Assembly: GCF_907165205.1 (NCBI RefSeq)
Contig: NC_058190.1
Span: forward strand, 35,615,345-35,679,344
DNA from: Coccinella septempunctata
Taxonomy: Eukaryota > Arthropoda > Insecta > Coleoptera > Coccinellidae
DNA: 64,000 nt
Reading direction: 5' to 3'
Shown here: positions 9,491-21,046 of the stretch, piece by piece
Position numbering within the stretch: position 1 is the stretch's first letter
How the letters are laid out: each line of letters starts with the position of its first letter
Translations under genes and position numbers: made by a program
The notes under the pieces: generated by a model
What the model was told of the DNA's origin: nothing
The model's input: only the letters and a program-made list of their open reading frames with translations
The model's database searches: none

Positions 9491-11226
9491 TTATACCACG
9501 GAACATTCTGGCCATCCGTATCCTTATACGGATACGTATAAGGAGCTTTCGTAAAGGGGGAAAGACAACCAGAATGTGGGGTGTTGCCAGAACACTTGAA
9601 CGATAAATAGAAGTTATGAATGTAACAATAGTTTCTACTTTCTTCGAAAAGATAGGAGAACTTGACGAACGTCTTTTTTTAACTCTACCAGGATACGAAT
9701 TGTAGCCAATGGCGGGACTTTTCGAGAAATTTTTTCATGTGGAAATTCATAGAAGAAATGGTTTCACCTCGGAAAGTTAAAAACATGAATATTTGTTCTT
9801 CAATGAAAAATTTTTTATTTTGTTTCCGTTTGACGAATGAGAAAATGTCTGACTTTCCGAGATGATGAACTGATTGAATTGAATTATAATGAAAACCCCA
9901 TATAAATTAGTGGCTTCTGACGTAAGATATTTATTTCCTCTTTCACTAAAACGGTGTATATACATAAATTTCTATATTGGGTTCAATGACGATAATAGAA
10001 AGGCTCTCTCATTTCCAGTCAGTTAGTACATATTCCAAAAATCGAAGTTATCAACTTCCTCAGCGCCCAAACTGCCACTTCGGAATAATGCGCGAATAAA
10101 ACTAATAAAAACAACCATAAATCTTACGATAAACGACCGGTATCAGTCACCAAATTCTCTTTATTCACAGCTCCCGATATGTTTATTTATGACTCGATCG
10201 ACCCCTCATCAATTGATGGAATATCCAACTAAAAGAAGTCTAAATGTTTATTTTGGAAGTCCCAATGTAAACCAGCACCGTCGTATCGCTGATCCCTGCT
10301 ATTGGCGCACAGGAATACATCAGAATCTTTTTCCACAAATACTCTCGAGACGGATCGAGATGGGAGAAGGACCGTGATTGATGAAATTAGGACTGTGGTC
10401 GAGTAACATTAGTAGAATCTACGATGGTATACCGAGTTGCTTCCATGAATTTATGAGGAAGCTTCAACTCTCTGATAATGAATCAGTTTTCAAGACGAGA
10501 GTGAGAGTTTATCATTGATCATCATACTGATTGAAGGATATTCTGAAAGGTGTCTGCGTTCTTCCTGAAATTTATTGTTGGTGAAATAAGGGAATACACA
10601 ACGCATTGATATCTTTTTCACGAAGTTTTCTATGTTGAACAACTAAAACACGTCACTCCTCTGTCTCACGAGTCAAAGAAAACACTCGAAGACAAATGGC
10701 AGGAACAGATGTACCGGCTATAGCGCTCAATTCGGAAATGGGGAATTCTGTAAAATCAAAATAAAATCAAAATCATTCTGCAAATATGAGGTTTTAAAAT
10801 TTAAATCGCTTCGTTTCTAGTTTACGATTTGGCAACAGCGCCTACTAGGAAATAAAAAGAACAATGGCTTGTTTATGAAATAACAGCTTTTGATTTACAG
10901 CCATCATAAGGCGCATACTCACTGGCGAGCCTCAACAGCAACCGGCCATAAAAGTCCCATAAAATTTTACGATCTTCCTCGTTCGTCGCAGACTTCATAG
11001 ACAGCCATCTTTGTCTATCTCATCTAGTTAGTGTATTTGTTGTCCTTTATTATCAACGCATATTTCAGTCGATGTTGCCAACTTGTGCAATAGAAACGAA
11101 AGGCTTCAAACTTTTAATACCCATTTTGAATTTTATTTTTAAGTACTAATTTTTTTTGGGAAACGGCTGAAATGGTTATTTAAAAATGTGAAGTTTCAAA
11201 GCACTCCTCCATCGAGTGCACCACGA
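9491..11226. other. Unrecognised DNA with two dispersed repeat pieces
   Basis: No gene is supported. A small perfect hairpin CCTTATACG-GATA-CGTATAAGG lies near 9521-9542. Segment 9830-9935 recurs in inverted orientation at 39561-39664, and 10944-10996 recurs at 44376-44428. Both are unclassified interspersed repeats. Confidence 0.55.
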
Positions 11227-11697
11227 AAATATTCAATATGGAGACGACGTCTCGACGAATTGTCGTTCCATTAATGCGTGCTAATTATGAATCAGCGATG
11301 GAATTCCCAGAAAGGCTGAAATATATATCCTACACAGGCTGTAGACCGGCTCCGGGATTATTGTCCCTCATCATTACAGTGCAGTGTAACACATCTCAAC
11401 CGGAGAAAGGGGGCCACAATGAGGGATATTTTTCAATCCTCATCACGACACGCCATCAGTCCAACCAAGACTGAACCACGCCTCATTTAGTCTGTAGAAT
11501 CCTACACCCATCCATGACTCCCAAACAATACCACATGACCTGCAGTCAACGAAAGTACAACTATTCGCCGAGATATCCTGACCGAATGCGTTCTGCGTGC
11601 AATCCCTTTTACCCTCCTGCAGTCTCTCGGCGAATAGTTGTACGTTGACTGCAGGTCATGTGGTATTGTTTGGGAGTCATCCCAGGTGACCATATCT
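11227..11697 (+). repeat. Dispersed repeat, copy A, split by a palindromic MITE
   Basis: Similar in reverse orientation to 13102-13378. Shared blocks include GATTATTGTCCCTCAT, GTAGAATCCTACACCCATCC and CCCAGGTGACCA. The copy is interrupted at 11514-11680 by a small foldback element. It may be one arm of a 2.1-kb element with long inverted ends, or an independent copy. Confidence 0.65.
11514..11680. mobile_element. 167-bp palindromic foldback MITE
   Basis: The ends read ATGACTCCCAAACAATACC and its exact reverse complement. Arms of about 55 bp are nearly perfect: CACATGACCTGCAGTCAACG is mirrored, then ACTATTCGCCGAGA is mirrored. The unoccupied equivalent site is visible at 13.12 kb, where CATCC runs directly into ATCCCAGGTGACC, so the insertion is bounded to the base with AT at both edges. 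No coding capacity. Confidence 0.88.
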
Positions 11698-13101
11698 CAT
11701 AACAGTTATGAAGCAGAAATGTATCCCGCGCTCCTTGTTTTATAACAGATATATCACACTAAGAGTACAAATACAGAACTCTTATGTAGCAGCTATGCTC
11801 CTATGTCCGCCTCAAACAAGGAACACATCTCCTTTCTGAAAGGAGCATAAATAGTTCAAACATGGATCATGCAAATATTTGTTTCATGGGAGATCTATAT
11901 ATATTACCTTCATGTGTTATGTTTATTATGTTTCATTTGTTATTAAAAACGCTTTCAATAAAAAGATGAAAAATTATGGAAATTTATAAACTATTGCAAT
12001 AATAATGAACTCGAATTTTGATTTTTCAAATAGTGTGTGTTTATCAATCATTCTTGAAAATAAAATTCAAAAAAATCTCACATCAGTTCGGTGAGGTATG
12101 TGAACGAATGAACTAATGTTCAAAAACAATATATTTTCATAAATTTCAGATTACCAAATAAGTGCACACGTTAATAAAACTAGAAAGAATAAATTACATC
12201 ATGCAAACTGCTGGGTTCATGATAATTGTTCTCCAAAGAAAGATTAGGACATGCTTTTCTGGTCTTTGCACTTTCCTGCATTCCATAAAAAGAATAATCA
12301 ACAGTTCGTTAATCTTTTGGCTTAGGTCAAAAAGTTTTTAGAAGAATTTTGTCCATGTTATGCGTTATGAAAAAGATAAGAATACTATATGCATATTACA
12401 TATCTTTCTGAAGAAAAAATTTTCAATATAGGTATGTGATTTATTCATTTATTTCTACAAATGAGGTACATGCAACACGTCAGAAAATAACCTATATCGA
12501 AATTTACATCAAACAGGCATTATTTATTCAAATATAATCTTTATATGCTGGATATAATAAAACCATAGCCTATTATGTTTTATAGGACTGCTTTGAAAAT
12601 ACGAGAAATGATTTATTGACCTACAGTTCGATATCCACAGCACTTTCTTTTCAGTAATTCACCATTTCACTGGAAAATCACTATGACACACAAATACATA
12701 ACTTATCAAACGTTCAATATCTGCACTTCACTTTCAGTAATCCACTATTCAACTGACAAAACGTCTAAATGATAATAAATAAATATCGAAACGACAGCAG
12801 TATCAATAGCATTTCTCACAATCCTCCATATTTGTTTACGTTTTACAGCGCCCTCGACGGTAGTTGAAACGCTTATGGTGTCATGCTCTGTCGATGATCT
12901 CAAAATGATACATGGCAAATAAAGAACAATGTTACAAATATGTTACGTGGATATCTTGGAGCGGGTACATGAAATTTACAAAATGTGGATATAATTTAAA
13001 TACAGCACAGGTACATCCCAAATATCGTATCAGACACGTAATGGTTACAGAAAAATAATACATAACAAAGTTCCCCATTCGATCTCCCGAGAAAACATAA
13101 C
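11698..13101. other. AT-rich DNA between two inverted repeat copies
   Basis: No gene is recognised. Two related segments near 12640-12675 and 12725-12760 share a TTTCAGTAATxCACxATTxxACTG pattern, suggesting an old tandem duplication. It may be the interior of a larger element whose ends are the repeats on either side. Confidence 0.45.
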
Positions 13102-13378
13102 AGATATGTTACTGGTCACCTGGGATGGATGGGTGTAGGATTCTACAGAGTGAATGAGGCTTGGTTCAATCTTCGTTGGATAGGTCGCCCCCCCCCCTTT
13201 CTCGCTTAAAAACAAAATACTCCGGTTCAGATGTGTTACACTGCACTGTACTTATGAGGGACAATAATCCCGAAACCGATCTACAGTTCATGTATTTATA
13301 TTTCAGCCTCTCTGGTAATTCCTTCGCTAATTCATGACTAGCACGACAGAATTATCGTGTCCAAATTAAATATTTCGG
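13102..13378 (-). repeat. Dispersed repeat, copy B (uninterrupted)
   Basis: Reverse-orientation partner of 11227-11697, about 270 bp. It lacks the palindromic insert and so shows the empty site. It contains a run of C residues at 13189-13197. Confidence 0.65.
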
Positions 13379-13389
13379 TAATCAAAAAC

Positions 13390-13770
13390 CAGTGACGGCT
13401 CGTGGTCATTTGATTCGAGGGGGCGAAAATTTTTATGAGAAAAGAATTCAAGTATTTTCAGTGATCAATTTTATTTTTCCAATATAATATATAATTCATT
13501 TTTCTTCAACTTATTTTGTGTGAAAATAGTTTCCTAAATAAAAGTATTCATTACGCAATGTTCAATTTCCTTCTGAAATGCAACACACATTCCAGTGAAG
13601 TGCCACGTCCGCTAGATGAACAAGATTCTCTCAAATTTGAAGTACTCTAATCTTTTCTTTCGATTTTTTTTCTTGAAAATTATGATAGGTTAAAAACGTA
13701 TTAATGAAGTTTGGTGCAAAGCTGTTTGAGGAGGCTTTGCCTCCCTTGTAATAAAACCCATTGCCAATTG
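13390..13770 (+). mobile_element. Possible hAT-type MITE remnant
   Basis: The left edge CAGTGACGGCTCGTGG and the segment GGAGGCTTTGCCTCCC near 13732 resemble the two ends of a common non-autonomous hAT family that starts CAGTGGCGGCTCGTG. The right terminus and an 8-bp duplication are not clear, so the boundaries are approximate. Confidence 0.35.
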
Positions 13771-14209
13771 CCCCAACCGGTTAGTTCACCAATTAAAATT
13801 TGTGACAGTCGCATGCGCCATTTTGCAACATCCCCATTAATATAACGAATAATAATGTAATTATACTGTTTCTCAATTTCTTTCGATATACTCTATCACT
13901 ATATCAGTAAAGACACGCATAAACTCACTTTTTATATTCGATTTCGTGAACGAAGTAGTTTTTATAAAATAATTGATGAGTTATCTCAATTTCATTGGTG
14001 ATTAATATTGATTTTTCTTCTCTTGGTTTCTATTCTATTTCCGATAATAATAACGAATTCAGCTCTGATATTTATCTCCAAGATGTATTCATTCATTATC
14101 GTTGTTCCTTTCTCACAAGATTTACCAGAATCAAACGTAAGCTATTCAACCTTTCATTTACATGTAAATAAATATATTTATATTTTTCAGAACCTTCAAA
14201 ATTTGCTAA
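13771..14209. other. No recognisable gene
   Basis: Low-complexity AT-rich sequence with short frames only. Confidence 0.45.
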
Positions 14210-14806
14210 GATTCAAACACAGATAGCTCGGCTCGGTTTAAAATATACAGGCTGTTGAAAAACCATAAAAAAATGTTATTTTCAGATCTTATCTCACAAC
14301 GGTGTTTACGAATGAAATGAATTTCGGAATACATTTTTTCATTCATTTGATGAATTTTTTCCGAACACAAGATATCATGCATGTCCTCCAGTTTTCTCAT
14401 TATGATCATAACTTATCATAATAATACCAAAAATTCAAAGAACCCAATTCTTGAAAATAAGTTGGACGCTAACTAATGAATATTTGAATGTTCTATGAAA
14501 TAAAAATATTCTTCATATTTTCTCGTATAATGCACCGTTTTCGAATGATTTGATGTTCAAAAATACAAAATATCCGTTATATTCGGAAAATTAGGTAGGT
14601 ACTTTGGCTGAATGCGATTCTGTTTTAAAGTTCAACAGATGTGTAGTGTCAAAGATCGAGCTTGTTATTCTGAGGTAAATTTTTTTCTACGGGAGTGGCA
14701 TAGCTCATTATGAAAACTTAAAATGACTATATCGAAAAAGAATGGTACATTCTTTTGACCTAACGAATCTATTGTTGAAATACTAGTCCAAGACTCACTC
14801 TGTATG
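14210..14806 (+). mobile_element. Left-truncated copy of the 41.1-kb TIR element
   Basis: Aligns with 41200-41760 in the same direction: AGCTCGG and ACAGGCTGTT near the left, TTTTCTCATTATGA in the middle, AGTGTCA and GAGCTTGTTATTCTGA later, and CCAAGACTCACTCTGTA at the right end. About the first 70 bases of the 41.1-kb copy, including its left terminal repeat, are missing. Non-coding. Confidence 0.7.
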
Positions 14807-16199
14807 TAAATGCGATAAATAAGGAAATTCAGCTGACACTCTGGTCCTCGTTTTTAAAGAAAATATTCCAAACGCCCATTGGTAATATCATTTTCACAAC
14901 TCTTTCTTCCCGGAAAATATAAAAGCCAGCCTTTCATTAGCCTGCCGAAAGCCATCATAGTCTTCCGATTCCATTTCTCGTCAGGAGTCGCTTCCATATT
15001 ACGAGGCCAACTTTTCTGCCCAATCAATTTCAGTCTGACTGGAAAATTTAAAGGAAAGCTGAAGTGGAAAAATTGGCGTACCGCTCGAGTTCCTTGATGA
15101 AAGCTCGATAAGTATTAACAGAATTAACGGATCCTTTCTCCATTCCGGATTTCGTAGCCAACTCATCACTTCTTCGAATATGAAACTGAATTGATTTGAT
15201 GACCTCTGACCCAAACTTTACTAGCGTCAAATTGAGAGAGTTCTAGTAATTCTTCATTTAATTCAACTTCAGTATTTGGGCATCAAGATATGTGAGTATG
15301 TGGAGAAACAAATCTGAACATTTTGATAGATTCTTCTTGTATTTCTTATTTTCCAAACCTATAAACTCTCTTACATAGAGCCTTTTGCTGTTCCGACATT
15401 TTTCAAATAACAAATTATCTAAGAAGACCTGAATAAGCAAATTTTTGTAAATAAACTTTTTCTATCGAAATCATCAGTTCGATTGCAGAAAAAAAAATTT
15501 CAGAATCTTCCACATCAATTCAAAAACGTTCTGAATATCTTTTTATGGAATAGATTAGTTGACTTACATTTGGCTGATTTGCTTTATTTTATCATGAGGA
15601 GATTATATCAATAATATTTTGCTTCAATATTTGTCAAATTAGAAAATTGATTTGAGAAGACCATTTCAATAGGTTTCTGTCTTAACTGAAATTCAACTTG
15701 CCTCATCACTTTAATTATTCCATTTGAAAAAATTTTTTTAAGCGAAATATTGTTCTCTTTATTAGAACATACAAAAAGTATAATAGGGTGAAATTCACTT
15801 TCTAACAATTTTTATTCTTCTGAATTGTTTCATATAAAGGAAGTTTTCTATACATTCATGGATTTTTGTGGACAGAATCATAATATTATTTCATTCTTTT
15901 GTAATCAAGAGCGGACACCAAGTTGCTTATTGAATTTTTTTGTTAGATCCATTTTCCTTCATTGTAATTTTCTCCTTACTTGATTGTTTTGTCTGTATCG
16001 TGTTAGTGAACTGAAGAAAATATAACATATTGCATTTCAATAAGTTTTCTCAAATTGAAAATGTTAATTACAATTCATTGAAAGGTCGTCGAACTTTTCA
16101 TGCGGTAGCCTTATACAGAGGAAAAAACACTCCCTGATAATAAATTCCGGAAAAAGAATAATTTGAATCAATGTTATATCTATCACTGTTTGTTTTTTC
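14807..16199. other. No recognisable gene
   Basis: AT-rich with short frames. The 14880-15230 part is less AT-rich and open in several frames on both strands, but no family is recognised and there is no convincing splice-site pair. Confidence 0.4.
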
Positions 16200-16700
16200 T
16201 TTCATTGTTGTCCGATTTTGCTGAACTTTTTGTCAAAGTGTAGCCCTAAATCTTTGGAGATTACATCCATTTTTAGTTTTCCAATGATGCCATTGGATTG
16301 GTTATTATACAGGTAGAAACAGAGGTTGCTTTTGCACCCTTGAATTTGTAACACCCTGTAAGAAGATTTAACGACGAATGTTATCTTTTTTATGTTTTGT
16401 TTTGTGCAATTTTTTCTCCACAAAATGTTCTTTGGTTTATGTCAATATTGACATGAACAAAAAACATTTTGTTGAGAAAACATCGTACTTCGAAATAGTA
16501 CATAATGAAGCAGAGTGTTTCCACCGAAGTTGTCACAAGGTGTTGAAAATTTAAGGGTAAAAAGAGGCTTCTGTTCTTTCCTATATAATGACCAAGCCAT
16601 CTAAATTTTTTTTCAAACTACAGATAATGGTAATACCTCAAGACATGGGGCTACACTTTGGTGAAGAATTTATCAAAGTCGAGCAACTATTAAAAAACTT
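16200..16700. mobile_element. Imperfect foldback element of about 500 bp
   Basis: Two inverted arms of about 250 bp meet at the palindrome ATGTCAATATTGACAT (16439-16454). Matching outer parts are GGGCTACACTTTG (right arm, and reverse strand of the left arm), with TCAAGGGT and GGTGTT motifs further in. The arms are diverged. The short open frames at both ends are mirror copies of the same sequence, not genes. Confidence 0.6.
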
Positions 16701-16882
16701 ACTGTGCCATCAGAATGCCTCAAATTATTATTGCACTGAATTCATTGTCTGGAGTGTATTTGAAGTTTCAATAGTTTTTCCTTCACGTGCAGCGGCGTTA
16801 AGAAGTCATTAATCATCATACCTGATCCAATTTCAAACCCACAAAAAACAATTAAAAACAAGTAATCTAGTCCATATTACAG

Positions 16883-17074
16883 AAGTACTCGCAGTCGACC
16901 TGAAATTTTCATCGCAATCGGGAGCATCCAATCTATTATTGATACCGATGAGTTCATCACTGATACCCTGGTGTATGAACCCTATGAATTTAGAGAAAGG
17001 ATCTGAATTATTGACAAGAGAAACTTCATTTCTCAGCAGTCCGCTCGTAACCCCGGAAGATTTTATGGCTACAG
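16883..17074. other. Exon-like island, product unknown
   Basis: A 192-bp block with higher GC than its surroundings, bounded by an acceptor-like CCATATTACAG and a near-consensus donor CTACAG/GTGAGT on the plus strand. One plus-strand frame is open throughout, and on the minus strand one frame is also open throughout. I cannot decide the coding strand and recognise no family. It could be an internal exon of a gene extending outside what can be traced here, or a conserved non-coding island. Confidence 0.25.
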
Positions 17075-18274
17075 GTGAGTTTTTTCATTACTTCTTTTCC
17101 TCGAACCTTCATCATCATACGCCGTGAAGAGATATAAAGTGGTCTGAGATACGTGGGAGATGAATTAAGCATTCGAGAATTCTGCGTGAGATGCTCGTCT
17201 TCAACGGTTATTCCTCATGGTGAAGTCCATCATCCTTTCTGCAGTCATTGGAAACTGATTCGATTTTTTCAATAAAAAATTTTTCTGCTTTTGGTCTAGA
17301 AGATCAACTCTTTTAGTCGTATCTGAAATGTGAAGCTCAAAAATTAAATACAATCAAAATGTTAATTCTCTTCAATAATTTGAAGCTTTTCCTGATATTT
17401 CTACGAAGCAATTTGTAATCAAAGTCATGGTTCGAAAAAATAATAACTAATTTTGGTATCAATGTCAGAACATTTAGGCTTATATAGGTAATGTTGGAAC
17501 ACAAATGATCTGTAATTATTGTCATTTTGAAATAAAATATTCGTTCCAGTCATCAGAGTCAGATGATCTAAGAATTCAAAGGCAAATGCATGCATGTGGC
17601 CATATTTGAACCAATAAGATCTTTGATAATACGTGTTACTTCAGCCACGTTTCCTACTGAAATACATGAGGGCTACTAGCTCCCTTTGGCAACCAGAGAG
17701 ATAATAGAGGTGAAAAAATTAGATCCCTGCCAGAACCTTCTTAGAAGCATTGAAGTGAGGTCAGATAATTCTTCAATTTCAGATATGGAGGGCTTGGCTT
17801 TCCAACAGAAAATAAAACTTAACTTTAAAATGACGTTTTGAAAGTTTGTGAATCATCTAGTGAATATTTTTTGCTATGCGAAATTGCATTGAAAGTTTTT
17901 TATCTATTCACCATCCCTACGTAACTGACAAGTTTACATATCAGTATATTCTTCAACCACAGCCATCTCTTTAGATCTATTTTATGATCCATAGACAGTA
18001 ATCTCTATAAACGGTTGTAACTGGGAGTTCATATAAAAGGAGGGGAATACCCATAATATAGCTAGTGTAGACTAGCATTTTTCTGCAACATTAGGCGAGC
18101 AAAGACGCGGGTTTGATCAAGTACAGAACGGTATCAGCATGATCTGATAAAAGCGTCTTAGGATATATCATAATATAATTGCTGCCATGTGATTTTTCAT
18201 GAAGGAATTCTACTCCAGTTTCTAATATCTTATGCTGTTTCAAGTCAAAATCATCACCCCATATGGGTTCTTTT
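17075..18274. other. No recognisable gene
   Basis: AT-rich sequence. If the island at 16883-17074 is a plus-strand exon, this would be intron. No repeat partner was noticed in the window. Confidence 0.4.
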
Positions 18275-19030
18275 TAAGATGTCTAAAACACTGGTGTGTG
18301 CACTTGCCACATTTTGCAAGCATCAACATTTCAGCAAATCAGAGATATTGAATCAGTTTCGTGGCGTCGCCACCTTGTCATTTGCTTCGTTCTATCCTTA
18401 TTCTACCAAAGCAAGTCCAATGATACTCTCTCGTTTTATTTTGTTTTGCGTTGTTATCGAATATCGATCAACAGTTTTATTTACTATTCTTCAAGATATT
18501 TTCTGTTTGACAAATTGTATTCATGAGAAGGGTAATTCAATAGGATTTTAATAAAACACAGTTGATTTTGGTTAAATATTTAATATATTAAGTTGATGAA
18601 AAGGAAATTTTCACTATATCTACTCGTGAAGAATATTTGAAGAATAGAAAGAAAGGAAACTTAGCTATAGCCGTCCCGAATGTTTTCGTTCATCTGATTT
18701 GGTTCTGCCTCAAATTCTACCAACCTAATTCTTAGATGTTAGCTATAGTTCTTGATTGCCTATATACAGAAAACCGAATGACATGTTAAATAAATGAATT
18801 TTCTACAACCTTTCTCGAAATTAATACATTTTCACAAACCAATAATCGCTTATGAATACAACATATTCGTAAGTCGTAGGAAAGTATTGGAATTATTTTC
18901 AAATATCAATTGACAATGCTCTGTCAAATTCTTAACACTACAGTGAGAAAAATGAAACTGATCCGATATCCCCAAAAAAAAAATTAAACAAAATCGAATC
19001 AGTGATTAGACCATCGTTTGAGACATCTTA
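18275..19030 (-). mobile_element. TIR element, 756-bp copy of the 54.3-kb family
   Basis: Starts TAAGATGTCTAAAACACTGG and ends with the reverse complement of the same terminus (AGACATCTTA). Its interior matches 54257-55227 in opposite orientation, including GATCAGTTTCGT-type and TGTCAATTGATA-type blocks. The flanking 8-mers GTTCTTTT and GTTGTATC agree at five of eight positions, as expected for a decayed 8-bp duplication. No coding capacity. Confidence 0.75.
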
Positions 19031-20130
19031 GTTGTATCGATAAGAGAAGTATGTAATACATCACATATACCCATATTCTAGAACTTCATCAGGGTTCCAT
19101 GAAAAATGGAGCTGCATTATTACAAGACGGTAATTTCGCTAAGATCAATTCAATTATTTGGGGACTGAGAATTACTGTATGTAATTACGAAGTGCTCTAC
19201 CCTATCAGATCCCCTAATCCGCAGCAATTTGACTAATTTCAGTGACGCGAAATCTGCCAGATTTACCTTATATCAAGCGAAAATTGATCATTCCATATAT
19301 TTAGCAGCCCATTCTCTAAAAATCTTTGCATTCTTAAGTTTTTTAATCTACTTCATCTACAAAATATCCTAACTATATTTCAAACTACCAAAATATGCCT
19401 AATCGTTGACAGATTCCCATTTTTTTCCCCTTTTACTTTTAATATTTGACATTTTCTGCTGATCCCTACAACAGAGTGCAATTCAGCACTTTTGTTAAGT
19501 TTGACTACATTTTATAAGGCGCACTGAACCTATGTTTCAATCACTCAAATGTTCAGCGACGCTTTAGTTTGGATAATTTGAGTAGCTTTAAAATAGTCAA
19601 TGATGCATTTTCTTTTACCAACTTCGGAATTTTTTTTACCACCTAGCAGTTGAAAATTGTCAAGTTATTACACTCACAAGCTGAGGTAATTTCTTCTGAA
19701 TTTTATTATGTATATAATGACGATCTGGTTGAACAAGGAAGAGGCAGAATGACTACGTACTATGATATTGATTTTCATGCACGTACTATAGGTTCTGTCG
19801 AAAGATCAACCAACATCCGTGACATTTCGGAATCAAACTAATGTAAATGGAAGCGTTAAATCAAACGGTAGCATCGGATTTATTACCTGCATTATCAGTA
19901 TTATCACTATTCATCACCCACCGTTTACAACATGTTTCATGCCTTATCGATAATACGCGACGGTTAACATGAAAGGGGTATCGTAACTATGTTGTACTGA
20001 TTCTACAGTCCCAAGGGGTTGCTTCTCTAGTTTCGAGAACTGACTCTACAATAAATGGAAAACGAAGGGTAAGAAATATGCACCGTTTGAAGTGGCTTCC
20101 AGGTAAAGAATTATTCAGTGCGCGTCAAAA
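19031..20130. other. No recognisable gene
   Basis: Short frames only; no motif recognised. Confidence 0.45.
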
Positions 20131-21046
20131 TTATGGAACAAATTCATTTTCTCAAAAGAAAAATATTTGGCAACAAAATCCTGAAATAGGTCAATTTTTG
20201 TTTCACTTTTACCCAATTTTTATGCATTTTGAAGGTTTTTTGTTGCACCCTATTCCATCCCCATCAACCCTCTAGATTTTTTGAATAGGGAAAGTGAGTC
20301 ATGTAGTACTTTTTTGGCAAAATCTTTGTATCTTCTTCACAGGCGTGCAGAAATTTTCAAGAAAAATTTTATTTTTTTTAAATCAGTTAGTTCAAATGGG
20401 TTTTCAGTATGCGCACTTTGTCATGGCTCATTTACTTTGAGACGATGGTACCTGATGAAATTTGTCACCGGATGAAAGTCGACCATTACAGTTTTGTTCA
20501 TGCACAATTTTCAAAACCCTCACGTGAAAAATTTGAATGTGTGAAACACTGCGATTCAGTTATGAACATTTTATCGAAAAGTTTCAACTTCAGTAGGAAC
20601 GTACTAATAACATAACTGAAGCGCAGTGTTTCACACATTCTAATTTTTCACGTGAGGGGGTTGAAAGTTGTGGATGAACAAAACTGTAATAGTCGACTTT
20701 AATTCGGTGACAACTTTCATCAGGTACCATCGTCTCAAAGTAAATGATCCATGCGATAAAGTGCACCTACTGAAAACCTATTTGAACTAACAAATTTTTC
20801 AAAAAACAATTTTTTATCTTGAAAATTTCTGCACGCCTGTGAATAAGATACAAAGACCTTGCCAAAAAAGTAAAACACGACCCACTTTTCCTATTCAAAA
20901 AATTTAGAAGGTTGATGGGAATGGCACAGAGTGCAACAAAAATTCTTCAAAAATGCATAAATTGGTAAAAGTGAAACAGAAATTGACCTGTTTCAGGATT
21001 TTGTTGCCAAATATTTTTCTTCTGAGACAATGAATTTGTTCCATAA
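20131..21046. mobile_element. Large foldback element, two arms of about 435 bp
   Basis: The left arm 20131-20564 and right arm 20611-21046 are inverted copies with about 46 bp between them. Mirrored landmarks are TTATGGAACAAATTCA, AATATTTGGCAACAAAATCC, TTTCTGCACGCCTGTGA and CAGTGTTTCACACATTC. The open frames within the left arm are non-coding products of the repeat. Similar low divergence along the whole arm indicates a fairly young element. Exact outer ends and target duplication could not be fixed. Confidence 0.85.

Noticed and set aside
14879..15230. Overlapping frames on both strands, possible exon
   Set aside because: No family motif and no consistent pair of splice sites; composition alone is not enough.
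20078..20615. Three open frames of 64-68 codons
   Set aside because: They fall inside the left arm of the foldback element and are mirrored in the other arm.
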